From Promineifilum sp. (GTDB lineage: Bacteria > Chloroflexota > Anaerolineae > Promineifilales > Promineifilaceae), in NCBI GenBank assembly GCA_017983515.1, contig JAGOBF010000001.1, forward strand, positions 183,192 through 247,191: 64,000 nt of DNA, written 5' to 3'. The notes below the pieces were generated by a model, which made no database searches, had not been told where the DNA came from, and worked only from the letters and a program-made list of their open reading frames with translations. Within the stretch, counting starts at the first letter, position 1; each line of letters begins with the position of its first letter. Both the position numbers and the translations under genes were made by a program. Positions 24,197 through 32,909 of the stretch are shown in pieces.

Positions 24197-26327
24197 CCTG
24201 ACCCTCTATCGGCCCGCCCCGCCGGCCCATCCCGGCCGCGAATTATTGCGCGCCCTCGTCCGTCGTCCGGCCACATGGGCCGTCCTCATCACCCTGCTGG
24301 GCTTCGGCTTGCGCGTCTGGGCGCTGGAGCGCGTGCCCCCCGGCTGGCGCGACGACGAGCTAATCGAGACCCTGGTCATCTCACAGAACATTCTCGACGG
24401 TAACCTGGCCTTCTACTACCCCGACGCCTCCGGCCACGAGGCGCTCTACCACGCCCTGAATGCCATTTTCCTGGCCTTTTTCGGGCCGACCGGGCTGGGC
24501 ATTCGCCTGCTATCGGCTTTTCTGGGGACGTTGGCCGTGTCGCTGACCTACGCGCTGGGCCGGCGCATGTTCGGCGCGGCCGTCGGGTTGTCGGCGTCGG
24601 CGCTGCTGGCGGTCGCCTTCTGGGGCCTCATGTACTCCCGCGTCGGCATCCGTCACAGCCTGACGCCGGTGCTGGCCTTGGCGGCGTTCTACTGGTTCTG
24701 GCGGGCGATGGCGGCCGAGAGGGGCAGCAGGGGCGACAGGGCGACCGGGCGACCGGGCACTCAGGTTCTCCCCCGCGCGCTCTCGTGCTTCCTAGCCGCC
24801 GGCCTCTTCCTCGGTCTTGGCTTCCATGCCTACTTCGCCTCGCGCGGCGCGCCGCTCATCCCGGCCGCGTTCGTGGTCTACGTGCTGCTGGTCGCTCCGT
24901 CTCTCCTGCGCAGTAAATGGCCGGGACTGGCGCTCATGGCCGGACTGACGGCGCTGGTGGCTGCCCCGCTGCTGCTGGCTGTGGCCGTGCAGCCGGAGGC
25001 CGAAGGGCGCGTCGGCGAATTGGCCCTGCCCCTGGTGGAGGCAAGGGCGGGCAACTTCGGCCCGATCATCGACCACGCCGTCGCCGCGCTGACCATGACC
25101 CACGCCGGCGGCGACCCGGAATGGCTCTACAACATCCCCGAACGGCCGATCTTCGGCCCGCCCGGCGCGATCTTTTTCTGGGTGGGCGTGGCCCTGGCCG
25201 GATGGCGGGCGTTCCGACCCCTCAAAAACCGGGTTTGGCGTACAGGAGTGCGCGCCGAAGAACTCGCTGTCTGGCCCGACAACAGCGAGCTGGCCGCCGC
25301 CTTCCTGCTCATCTGGTGGCTGGTCGGCATTTCCCCGGCCGTGCTCAGCGTCCCCCCGGCCAGCATGGGCCACGTGATCCTGGCTCAACCGGCGTTCTAC
25401 CTGCTGGCCGCTCTACCCATCGGCGCATTGGCCGGTGGATCGCGCCGGCCCGTCTCCTGGCGCTTGGCGCTGGCCGGGTCGGCTGCTGTGAGCCTGTTCG
25501 CCGCTACGGCCTTGCGCGACATACCGGCCTACTTCGTCGAATGGCCGTCGCGCGGTATGGTGCGCTTCCTCTATCATGCCGACGTCGAGGACGTAGCCGA
25601 CTTCATCCGGCGCGATCCGGCCGCGCCCTGGCCGGTCGATTTCGGCATCACCGGCCCGCTGGCTGGCCCGTGGAACCGCATCGCCCTGGAGCTGGCCTTG
25701 GGCGACGCCGGCGTGCGGCCGCGCTGGTACAATCCGGAGCGGGCCTTGCTGCTCTGGCCCGACGTCAGCTTCAGTGGCTACCCGGCCGTCGACTCGCCCT
25801 ACGCAAGCGTGTTCGACCCGCTGCCGCAGGACGCGCTGCTGCTCGGCGGCTACACCCTGGCCCGCGTCGCCCCCAGCGTCACGCCCATGATGGGCGCGGG
25901 CCAGCTCTGGCTCAGCGAGGCCCCGGTCTGCTTCGCCAATGGTCTGTGCTGGACGTCGGCCGGCTACAATCCCACCAGCGGCGTGCTGGAACTGGAATGG
26001 CGCGTCGCCGGCGATTTGGCGCTGCCCGATATGCCCCTCATCAGCAACCCGCCGCCGCCGGGTGTCTACGCCGGGCTGCGCCTGTCGGTCTTCGCCCAAC
26101 TACTCAATGCGAACGGCGACTTCCTGGTCGGCGACGACGGCCTGTGGGTAGACCCCGAAACGTTGCGCGACGGCGATGTCTTCCTCCAGCGTCACTACCT
26201 GCGCCCGCCCGACGGCTCATCCCCGGCGGCCATCGTGTTCGGCCTCTACGATCCGATGACCGGCCAGCGAATCCTCCTCGCCGACGGGCAGGATCACCTG
26301 CCACTCGATTGGATGGGGCAGCCATGA
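24189..26327 (+). CDS. GT-C glycosyltransferase C
   Basis: 712 residues, 10-11 membrane helices. The first loop has WRDDELIETLVISQNILDGN, the acidic pair of the family. The C-terminal 140 residues resemble the soluble module of gene B (GDVFLQRH; IVFGLYDPMTGQRILL). A low-complexity insertion rich in Arg and Gly (ERGSRGDRATGRPGTQ, residues about 177-192) and a LKNRVWRTGVRAEEL segment (about 344-358) look like repeat-derived loops. It overlaps gene B by 8 nt and gene D by 4 nt (ATGA), so the trio is probably one transcript. Confidence 0.75.
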   Translation: MNDLTLYRPAPPAHPGRELLRALVRRPATWAVLITLLGFGLRVWALERVPPGWRDDELIETLVISQNILDGNLAFYYPDASGHEALYHALNAIFLAFFGPTGLGIRLLSAFLGTLAVSLTYALGRRMFGAAVGLSASALLAVAFWGLMYSRVGIRHSLTPVLALAAFYWFWRAMAAERGSRGDRATGRPGTQVLPRALSCFLAAGLFLGLGFHAYFASRGAPLIPAAFVVYVLLVAPSLLRSKWPGLALMAGLTALVAAPLLLAVAVQPEAEGRVGELALPLVEARAGNFGPIIDHAVAALTMTHAGGDPEWLYNIPERPIFGPPGAIFFWVGVALAGWRAFRPLKNRVWRTGVRAEELAVWPDNSELAAAFLLIWWLVGISPAVLSVPPASMGHVILAQPAFYLLAALPIGALAGGSRRPVSWRLALAGSAAVSLFAATALRDIPAYFVEWPSRGMVRFLYHADVEDVADFIRRDPAAPWPVDFGITGPLAGPWNRIALELALGDAGVRPRWYNPERALLLWPDVSFSGYPAVDSPYASVFDPLPQDALLLGGYTLARVAPSVTPMMGAGQLWLSEAPVCFANGLCWTSAGYNPTSGVLELEWRVAGDLALPDMPLISNPPPPGVYAGLRLSVFAQLLNANGDFLVGDDGLWVDPETLRDGDVFLQRHYLRPPDGSSPAAIVFGLYDPMTGQRILLADGQDHLPLDWMGQP

Positions 26328-28684
26328 GCGTCGACGAAGTTACTAATCCCGAATTCCGAATGACGAATGAACCGCGCGCGGCCGCCGGCGGTCAATGGCC
26401 CCTGCTCGCTATCCTGATCGCCTTTCTGCTCCTGGGATTCGCCTACAGCGCCATCAACCCCCTGCACGAGGCCACCGACGAGCTGCGCCACTACCGCTTC
26501 GTACAGCATCTCATCCAGCGCCACTCGCTGCCGGTGCAGGGCGAGGCGGGTGGGCTGGACTGCACCGTGCAAGGCCATCACCCGCCGCTCTACTATTTGG
26601 CTGCTGCTCTGGTCACCGCCGGCATCGATACCGGCCGCGACCTGTGTTATCAGCCACCGGTCAACCCTTTCTGGGCCTACCGCTATTGGGAGGTCGGCCG
26701 CGACAACAAGAACCAATATCTCCACGGCCCCGACGAGGCCTTTCCCTGGCGCGGCGAAGCGCTGGCCGCGCATCTGGCCCGGGTGGTCAACCTGCTGTTC
26801 GGAGCGCTGACCGTGTGGCTGACGTGGGCCACGGCGCGCGTCATCTGGCCCCGTCGCCCATCGTTGGCCGCGGGGTCGGCGGCCTTCGTGGCCTTCAACC
26901 CCATGTTCCTTTATATGGCCGCGGCAATCAACAACGACGTCGTGGCCGCCGCCGCCGGCGCGGCCGTCATCTACGCCTGCGTCCGGCTGCTGCGCGATGA
27001 ACGCGGCCTGTCGTGGCGCTGGGGCGTGTGGCTGGGGGCGCTCTACGGCCTGGCCCTGATGAGCAAGTTCAATCTGGCGGCCATCATCGTCGTCATCGAG
27101 GCCGCCGTCACCTGGGTGGCCTGGCGGCGCGGCCAGTGGCGGCTGTGGCTGGCGGTGAACCTGCTGATCGCCGGCATGGCCGGGCTGATCGCTGGATGGT
27201 GGTTCGTTCGCAATCAATTGCTCTACGGCGAGCCGACTGGCTTTGAGAAGTTGACCGAACTGTGGGGCGTACGCGATCCGCGCGACAGCTTCCGGCTGGC
27301 CCTGTCGGAACTGCCCTACGCCTGGTCGAGCCTCTGGGGTCGTTTCGGCTATGGCCAGATCCCCCTGCCATCGTGGATCTACGCCGCCCTGTTCGGCGTG
27401 CTGCTGGCATCTGTGGGCGGCTACGTAAGAGGGGGTGTGCGGCGCAGAAAGAAGACGGCCGAGAAAGGGTCAGCAAGCGTTCCCCTGCTGCTCCTCGTCC
27501 TCAACGTAGCCCTCTTCTTCGCCGTGCTGTTCAACTACCTGCTGGTCAGTCCCGCCGGGCCGATGGGTCGCTTTTTCTTCCCTGCCCTGTCGTCGCTGGC
27601 AATACTGATGTTCTACGGCCTGACCTTGCTGGTGAACGGTAAAACTGAAGTGACGCAAGGCAAATTACGAACGGCGAACCAATCGCCCTCTTCACGGGTC
27701 ACTGATCGTTGGCGACTGGCCGTCATCACCAATCTATTGCTGCTGGCCCTCTCCCTGGTCGCCCTGTTCGGCTATCTCCGACCGGCCTACGCGCGGCCGC
27801 CGTCCTTCGCCGCCGCTGCCTCGCTGCCCAATCCGGTCGATGTCCGCTTCGATACGTTTGTCGCCCTGCGCGGTTACGCGGTCGATACCGAGCGCGTGCG
27901 GCCGGGCGAGCCGATCGGCATCGAGCTATACTGGGAAGTGCTGGGCACGCCGCCGGGCGACTATCTGCTCTTCGTCCACCTGATCGACGACGAGACCGGC
28001 GCGCTGGTGACCCAACGCGACACCTACCCCGGCCTGGGCAACTTCCCCAGCAGCCAATGGCGGCCGGGCGACCGCTTCGTCGAGCGCCTGCGCGTCTACC
28101 TGCCCGAGACGGCTTACGCGCCGGCCGCCGCCGCTCTCCGCATCGGCCTCTATGCCCCCGAAGGCTACCGGTTGGGCATCACCGACGGCGCGACCGGCGC
28201 GGGGCTGGGCGACGCTTTTCCCATCGGCCGCGTCGCCATCGATGCCCGCACATCCGACGAGGCCACCATCCCCAATCCCGGCCGCTACAACTTCGAGAAT
28301 CGCCTCCGGCTGCTGGGCTATGGCTACGGCGCGCGCGTTCTGGCCCCCGGCGCGCCGGCCGGTCTGACGCTCTATTGGGAGGCGTTGCGGCCGTCGCCGG
28401 GCGACTACGAGGTCCAGATCCGGCTGCTCGACGCCGGCGGCAACGTCCTCGCCACGCAGCAAGCCCGGCCGGGCAACGGCGCGCGCCCCACGACGGCCTG
28501 GCCGCCGGGTGAGGTCGTCGTGGAGACCTACCAGATTCCATTCGACGCGCCCGCGGGCACCTCCATTACACCGGAGATCATCCTGATCGATGCCGCCACG
28601 GGCGCGCGCCTCAATTTGATCGGCGACGACGGCCGCTGGCTCTTCGACTACCTTCGCCTGTCGCCCATCGTCATAACAGAATGA
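26324..28684 (+). CDS. GT-C-type membrane protein D with two C-terminal beta modules
   Basis: 786 residues from ATG 26324, which overlaps the stop of gene C; a longer Arg-rich frame upstream is noncoding. The N-terminal 17 residues derive partly from a GAATTCCGAATGACGAATG repeat. The first loop has LHEATDELRHYRFVQHLI, a GT-C/DUF2142-like acidic motif. About 11 helices follow, with a repeat-derived loop at residues about 442-464. The C-terminus carries two copies of the module (about 505-640 and 650-780; YWEVLGTPPGDYLLFVHLID and YWEALRPSPGDYEVQIRLLD), an internal duplication absent in its neighbours. Role: probable lipid-linked sugar transferase or carbohydrate-binding partner of B and C. Confidence 0.7.
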   Translation: MSVDEVTNPEFRMTNEPRAAAGGQWPLLAILIAFLLLGFAYSAINPLHEATDELRHYRFVQHLIQRHSLPVQGEAGGLDCTVQGHHPPLYYLAAALVTAGIDTGRDLCYQPPVNPFWAYRYWEVGRDNKNQYLHGPDEAFPWRGEALAAHLARVVNLLFGALTVWLTWATARVIWPRRPSLAAGSAAFVAFNPMFLYMAAAINNDVVAAAAGAAVIYACVRLLRDERGLSWRWGVWLGALYGLALMSKFNLAAIIVVIEAAVTWVAWRRGQWRLWLAVNLLIAGMAGLIAGWWFVRNQLLYGEPTGFEKLTELWGVRDPRDSFRLALSELPYAWSSLWGRFGYGQIPLPSWIYAALFGVLLASVGGYVRGGVRRRKKTAEKGSASVPLLLLVLNVALFFAVLFNYLLVSPAGPMGRFFFPALSSLAILMFYGLTLLVNGKTEVTQGKLRTANQSPSSRVTDRWRLAVITNLLLLALSLVALFGYLRPAYARPPSFAAAASLPNPVDVRFDTFVALRGYAVDTERVRPGEPIGIELYWEVLGTPPGDYLLFVHLIDDETGALVTQRDTYPGLGNFPSSQWRPGDRFVERLRVYLPETAYAPAAAALRIGLYAPEGYRLGITDGATGAGLGDAFPIGRVAIDARTSDEATIPNPGRYNFENRLRLLGYGYGARVLAPGAPAGLTLYWEALRPSPGDYEVQIRLLDAGGNVLATQQARPGNGARPTTAWPPGEVVVETYQIPFDAPAGTSITPEIILIDAATGARLNLIGDDGRWLFDYLRLSPIVITE
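26341..26370 (+). repeat. repeat element in the start of GT-C gene D
   Basis: AATCCCGAATTCCGAATGAC followed by GAATGA supplies residues TNPEFRMTNE of the protein. Same family as 15800-15830 and 16311-16438. Confidence 0.75.
27649..27714 (+). repeat. in-frame repeat inside GT-C gene D
   Basis: Mosaic of GTGACGCAAGG, AATTACGAACGG, and GGGTCACTGATCG words read in frame between helices. The last word also recurs in gaps such as 23307-23336. Confidence 0.6.
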
Positions 28685-28788
28685 CGCGTCGCCACCACCA
28701 TAGGACGAAAGTCCCGGCCCTTGTCGCGTTGCATGATATTGCCCCGCATTTGCCACCTTGATCGTAGGTTAATCGTTGCCTGCCTCCG

Positions 28789-28816
28789 TTGACAGGGTAG
28801 GGGGGCCTTGTATACT
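28789..28816 (+). promoter_or_regulatory. promoter upstream of the SWIM-type mini-protein
   Basis: Perfect TTGACA (28789-28794), a 16-nt spacer and TATACT (28811-28816). Transcription would start near 28823, well before the hairpin at 28871. Confidence 0.75.
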
Positions 28817-28870
28817 TAGTATATGGTGCTGAAAATAATTACAGCAGCCGACCGCAAAGTAACCTTATCT

Positions 28871-28903
28871 ACGCACGCCTGACCGCGTGCGTTTTTTGTT
28901 TTT
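28871..28903 (+). terminator. leader terminator or attenuator upstream of the SWIM gene
   Basis: ACGCACGC/GCGTGCGT stem with a 6-nt loop and TTTTTTGTTTTT. It lies between the promoter at 28789 and the gene start at 28950, so it would release an RNA of about 80 nt unless antitermination occurs. Control signal unknown. Confidence 0.8.
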
Positions 28904-28949
28904 ACCGTCTCAGAGGGTCGTTCAAGTCAATACAGAGGAGATACACGAC

Positions 28950-29198
28950 ATGGATTATGGGATGATCGGCAAGATTGAAAAGGCGAAGTTCTATGCGGAA
29001 GAACGCGATTTGCGCATTACCTTTCAATCGCTGGAGGCGAGTATCCTGGGCGACAACGATGTCACCCATCAGGTAACGTATGACGACGGTCAATGGCATT
29101 GTGACTGCAACTACTTCGGTTCGCATCAGGTTTGCAGCCACACCATGGCGATGGAGCGTGTCCTCGGCAATATGGTCGAGATGGGTGTTCCCGCCTAG
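28950..29198 (+). CDS. small SWIM-type zinc-finger protein
   Basis: 82 residues from ATG 28950 (AGAGGAG ribosome-binding site); a frame from 28887 would begin inside the leader hairpin. The C-terminal half has CDC-x8-CSH (C51, C53, C62, H64), the CxCxnCxH zinc ligand pattern of the SWIM domain that binds DNA or proteins. The N-terminal half is a small beta-rich stretch (KAKFYAEERDLRITFQSL). No partner gene is evident. An intrinsic terminator follows, so it is a single-gene unit. Confidence 0.75.
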   Translation: MDYGMIGKIEKAKFYAEERDLRITFQSLEASILGDNDVTHQVTYDDGQWHCDCNYFGSHQVCSHTMAMERVLGNMVEMGVPA

Positions 29199-29230
29199 CC
29201 GCCTCAACCAACCACCCAAGATATCCGCAA

Positions 29231-29266
29231 CGTGCCCTGTTTCTGCGAAAAACAGGGCACGTTTCC
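29231..29266 (+). terminator. terminator after the SWIM gene
   Basis: CGTGCCCTGTTT/AAACAGGGCACG stem (29231-29261) followed by TTTCC. Confidence 0.85.
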
Positions 29267-29310
29267 TTATAATAGGGGCATGAGAAAAGAGAGCCTGGCC
29301 GCAGAGAAGG

Positions 29311-29366
29311 CGGATTTCGCGGATTGAAGAACTCATGCTTGAAATCGGCCTGATCTGCGGATAAAA
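29311..29366. repeat. dispersed repeat pair, CGGATTTCGCGGATT and GATCTGCGGATAAAA
   Basis: Two short members of the intergenic family in the 29267-29403 gap. Confidence 0.55.
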
Positions 29367-29403
29367 CTTTTCTTCGTTCGACTTCGATTGTTTGGAGGCT
29401 TCG

Positions 29404-29724
29404 ATGACCTATGTGACACGGCCGGCCAACCATGCCGGCGCGCGGCCCGATAAATTCTACAAGACCACCCTCTTTCGTGGCGACGCGCTTATGCTCGGCC
29501 TCAACTGCCTGGAGCCGGGGCAAACCCAGGCGGCCCACGACCATGCCGATCAGGACAAGTTCTACTTCGTCGTGGGCGGAACCGGCCGCTTCCAGGTGGG
29601 CGACGAGCTGTTCACCGCCCGGGAGGGCGAACTCGTCTGGGCCCCGGCCGGCGTCATCCACGGCGTCACCAACGACGGCCTGCTCCGCCTGACCCTGCTG
29701 GTCGGCATCGCCCCCGCACCATGA
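29404..29724 (+). CDS. cupin-domain protein
   Basis: 106 residues from ATG 29404 (GGAGG site). A single small cupin barrel: metal ligands H45, H47 (AAHDHADQDKFYFVV) and H86 (PAGVIHGV), with the second motif GELVWAPAGVIHGVTN. Substrate is not evident; such mini-cupins act as isomerases, oxygenases or small-molecule binders. The last 4 nt overlap the CPBP gene start, implying coupling. Confidence 0.85.
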   Translation: MTYVTRPANHAGARPDKFYKTTLFRGDALMLGLNCLEPGQTQAAHDHADQDKFYFVVGGTGRFQVGDELFTAREGELVWAPAGVIHGVTNDGLLRLTLLVGIAPAP

Positions 29725-30356
29725 AAGACGGCCGCATCACCCTGGGCGGCGTCGAGTTCGACGTCCGCCTGACCTTGCTCATCATCTTCTGCACCCTCGT
29801 GCCCATGCTCGACTACTACGGCCATAGCCCCACCGGCGTCAAAGCCTGGGATCGCTTCATCTTCTACTTTCTGGGGTCGGCGCTGTTCATCTGGGCCGTC
29901 TACCGCGAACCGCTGTCTAACTTCGGCTTCGGCTGGGGCGATTGGCGGCGCGGGCTGCTCTACACAGCCGTAGCCTGTGGCGCGATGGCGCTGATCCTAT
30001 GGTTTGCCGCCCGCTCCCCGGCCATGCAATCCTTCTATCAGGGGCGCGCCCCCGACGGCTTGGGCCGGGCCACCGTTCTCAACGGTGTGGAGCTGTTCGG
30101 CTGGGAATTCGTCTGGCGGGGACTGGCGCTCTTTGCCTTCGCCCGCGCCTTCGGCCCTGGCCCGGCCATCTTCCTGCAAGCCGTGCCCTTCGCCTTCATG
30201 CATCTGGGCAAGCCGGAGATCGAGACCCTCAGCACCATTTTCGGCGGCGCGGCCTTCGGCTACATCGCCTGGCGGACGCGCTCGTTTGTCTACCCCTGGC
30301 TCATCCACTGGTTCGTCGTCACGTTTACCCTGCTTGTCACCACCGGCGCTATCTAA
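29721..30356 (+). CDS. CPBP-type intramembrane protease-like protein
   Basis: 211 residues with five or six hydrophobic segments. Three CPBP motifs are visible: FGWEFVWRGLALF (E129-x3-R133; the first Glu of the usual EExxxR is Trp128), FAFMHLGKP (H161) and LIHWFVV (H196). Members with a full set act as Rce1-like membrane proteases or bacteriocin-immunity proteins; loss of the first Glu makes activity uncertain. Translation is coupled to the upstream cupin. Confidence 0.75.
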   Translation: MKDGRITLGGVEFDVRLTLLIIFCTLVPMLDYYGHSPTGVKAWDRFIFYFLGSALFIWAVYREPLSNFGFGWGDWRRGLLYTAVACGAMALILWFAARSPAMQSFYQGRAPDGLGRATVLNGVELFGWEFVWRGLALFAFARAFGPGPAIFLQAVPFAFMHLGKPEIETLSTIFGGAAFGYIAWRTRSFVYPWLIHWFVVTFTLLVTTGAI

Positions 30357-30424
30357 ACCTCTCGTTCCCCATTCGATGACACCCCGCCCCACATCGGGTA
30401 AAATGACTCCGGAGGTATTCCCGC

Positions 30425-32890
30425 ATGACTGAAATGGATGGTAAGTATTTTCTGGGCAAGGTCTGGGATCCCCAGACGGGCGACTTAACCGATGAGACCC
30501 TGCGCTACGATTCCGAGGATCTGACGACCCACGCCGTCGTCGTGGGCATGACCGGCTCCGGCAAGACCGGCCTGTGCGTCGGCTTGCTGGAAGAAGCGGC
30601 CCTCAATCAGGTTCCGGCCCTGATGATCGACCCCAAGGGCGATCTGACCAACCTGTTGCTGCATTTCCCCGGTCTCTTGCCGGGCGACTTCCAACCGTGG
30701 ATCGACGCCGCCGCGGCCCGGAAAGAGGGCAAGACGGAGGAACAGGCCGCGGCCGAGACGGCCGACATGTGGCGCAACGGCCTGGCCGAATGGGGCATCG
30801 GCCCCGAACGCCTCCAGAAGCTGGCCGACAGCGTCGACTTCACCATCTATACCCCCGGCTCCACCGCCGGCGTCCCGCTCAGCGTCCTGGCCTCCCTCGG
30901 CGCGCCCGCCCTGCCGTGGGAAGGCAACGAGGAAGTCCTGGCCGAACAGATCAGCGGCATGGTGACGGCCCTGCTCAGCCTCACGGGCCTGAAGGACATC
31001 GACCCCGTCCAGAGCCGCGAACACATCCTCCTGTCCAATATTCTGGCCGACGCCTGGCGCCAAGGCCACAACCTCGACCTGGGCGAGTTGATCATGCGAA
31101 TCCAGACGCCGCCCTTCGCCAAACTCGGCGTGCTCGATGTCAACTCGTTCTTCCCGGAGAAAGACCGCTTCGGGCTGGCCATGCGCATCAACAGCATGCT
31201 GGCCTCGCCCAGCTTCCAGACGTGGATGGAGGGCGAACCGCTCGATGTGCAGGCCCTGCTCTACACGCCCGACGGCCGGCCGCGCCACTCTATCTTCTAC
31301 ATCGCCCACCTCAGCGAAGAAGAGCGCATGTTTTTCGTGACGCTGCTCTACGCCAACATCGAGACGTGGATGCGCGCCCAAAGCGGCTCCACGTCGCTGC
31401 GGGCCATCGTCTACTTCGACGAGATCTTCGGCTACATGCCGCCCCTGGGCAATCCACCCTCCAAGACGGGCATGCTGCGCATGTTGAAGCAGGCCCGCGC
31501 TTTCGGCGTCGGCATGGTGCTGGCGACACAAAACCCGGTCGATGTCGATTACAAGGGGCTGTCAAACGCGGGCACGTGGTTCATCGGCAAGCTGGGCACC
31601 GAGCAGGACAAGGCCCGCCTGCTCGACGGCCTGACCAGCGCCACCGCCGGAGCCGTCGACGTGAAGGAACTCGACCGCCTCATCTCCGGCATCGGCAAGC
31701 GCGTCTTTCTGATGCGCAACGTGCACGATAAAAAGCCGCTGCTCTTCCAGACGCGCTGGGCCATGAACTATCTGGCCGGCCCGCTGACCCGCACCCAGAT
31801 ACCGGCATTGAACGCGCTGAGAGGCGCCGGCCGAACCGCCGCCCCCGCGCCCTCGCCGGTCAGGCCGGCCGCCCCCGGCACGCCGGAGTCCACCGGCACG
31901 ATCACCCGGCCGCCCGTGCCCAGCGGCGCAGGGGAATATTTCCTGCCGGCCAATCTGACGCTGAGCGAAGCGGCCGAAGCCCACCGCTACCCCATCGACC
32001 CCGGCGCGCGCGAGTCCGGCATCGTCTACCGTCCGGCGCTGCTGGGCCAGGCCGACGTGCGCCTGACCAACGTCAAATACGCGCTCAATACCGACATGAC
32101 CTGGACGGCGCTCATCTACGAGTCGGACCTCACGCCCCCCGTTCGCTGGGAGGACAATCACAACCCGCCGGTCGACGACCGCAAGCTGGAACGCGCTCCG
32201 ATCCACGACGCGCGATTTGCTTCCCTGGCCGGCCCGCTGGCCGACGCCAAGATGCTGCGCGCGCTGGAAACTGACTTCGTCGACTACGTCGTGCGTAACG
32301 GCGCGGTCACCATTCGGGCCAACGCCAAGCTGAAGGTCTATGGTGGGCCGGAAATGAGCGATGCGGATTTTGCCAAGCTGTGCGAGGATGCCGCCGACGA
32401 CCTGATGCAGGTTGAACTCGACAAGGTGAAAGCCCGCTTCGAGACCCGGCTGAAGTCGGTCGAAGAGAAGATGAAGAAAGAAGAGCGCGAGCTGGCCGAA
32501 GATGAGGCCGAATTCAAATCGCGCAAGGGCGAGGAATACGCCAAACATGCCGAGACGCTGCTGAGCTTGTTCGGCGGCCGTCGCAAGAGCCTCTCCTCTT
32601 CGCTATCCAAACGGCGCATGGCCGAGAAGGCCAAGGCCGACATCGAAGAGTCAGAGCAGGCCATCGCCGACATGCAGGAGCAGCTGGGCGACCTGAAGAG
32701 CGAGATGGAAATGGCTCTCGATGAAGTCGAGGCCAAGTACGACGCCCTCATTGCCGATACGAAAGAAGTGCCGGTTGCTCCCAAAAAGACCGACGTGCGC
32801 GTGGGCATGTTCGGCGTGGCCTGGGTTCCGCACTACCTTGTGGAGAGCGGCGGCCGCACGCTGGAAATCCCCGCCTACGCCGCCGAGTGA
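30425..32890 (+). CDS. HerA/FtsK-type P-loop ATPase with C-terminal coiled coil
   Basis: 821 residues. Walker A is GMTGSGKTG (41-49), the signature MIDPKGDLTNLL follows, and Walker B is IVYFDEIFGYMPP (about 329-341). The ATQNPVDVDYKGLSNAGTWF stretch is typical of HerA-like DNA-pumping ATPases. After about residue 470 there is a Pro/Ala linker, then a domain without known signature and a long charged coiled coil (about 660-790, KEERELAEDEAEFKSRKGEE). GGAGGT precedes the ATG. No NurA-like nuclease is adjacent, so it may act alone in DNA or protein translocation. Function unproven. Confidence 0.8.
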   Translation: MTEMDGKYFLGKVWDPQTGDLTDETLRYDSEDLTTHAVVVGMTGSGKTGLCVGLLEEAALNQVPALMIDPKGDLTNLLLHFPGLLPGDFQPWIDAAAARKEGKTEEQAAAETADMWRNGLAEWGIGPERLQKLADSVDFTIYTPGSTAGVPLSVLASLGAPALPWEGNEEVLAEQISGMVTALLSLTGLKDIDPVQSREHILLSNILADAWRQGHNLDLGELIMRIQTPPFAKLGVLDVNSFFPEKDRFGLAMRINSMLASPSFQTWMEGEPLDVQALLYTPDGRPRHSIFYIAHLSEEERMFFVTLLYANIETWMRAQSGSTSLRAIVYFDEIFGYMPPLGNPPSKTGMLRMLKQARAFGVGMVLATQNPVDVDYKGLSNAGTWFIGKLGTEQDKARLLDGLTSATAGAVDVKELDRLISGIGKRVFLMRNVHDKKPLLFQTRWAMNYLAGPLTRTQIPALNALRGAGRTAAPAPSPVRPAAPGTPESTGTITRPPVPSGAGEYFLPANLTLSEAAEAHRYPIDPGARESGIVYRPALLGQADVRLTNVKYALNTDMTWTALIYESDLTPPVRWEDNHNPPVDDRKLERAPIHDARFASLAGPLADAKMLRALETDFVDYVVRNGAVTIRANAKLKVYGGPEMSDADFAKLCEDAADDLMQVELDKVKARFETRLKSVEEKMKKEERELAEDEAEFKSRKGEEYAKHAETLLSLFGGRRKSLSSSLSKRRMAEKAKADIEESEQAIADMQEQLGDLKSEMEMALDEVEAKYDALIADTKEVPVAPKKTDVRVGMFGVAWVPHYLVESGGRTLEIPAYAAE

Positions 32891-32909
32891 GAATAGCCGC
32901 CAATCCCTT

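Noticed and set aside
24917-26323. Long Arg/Gly/Pro-rich frame upstream of GT-C gene D
   Set aside because: It lies within GT-C gene C in another frame; gene D starts at 26324 with a 4-nt overlap.
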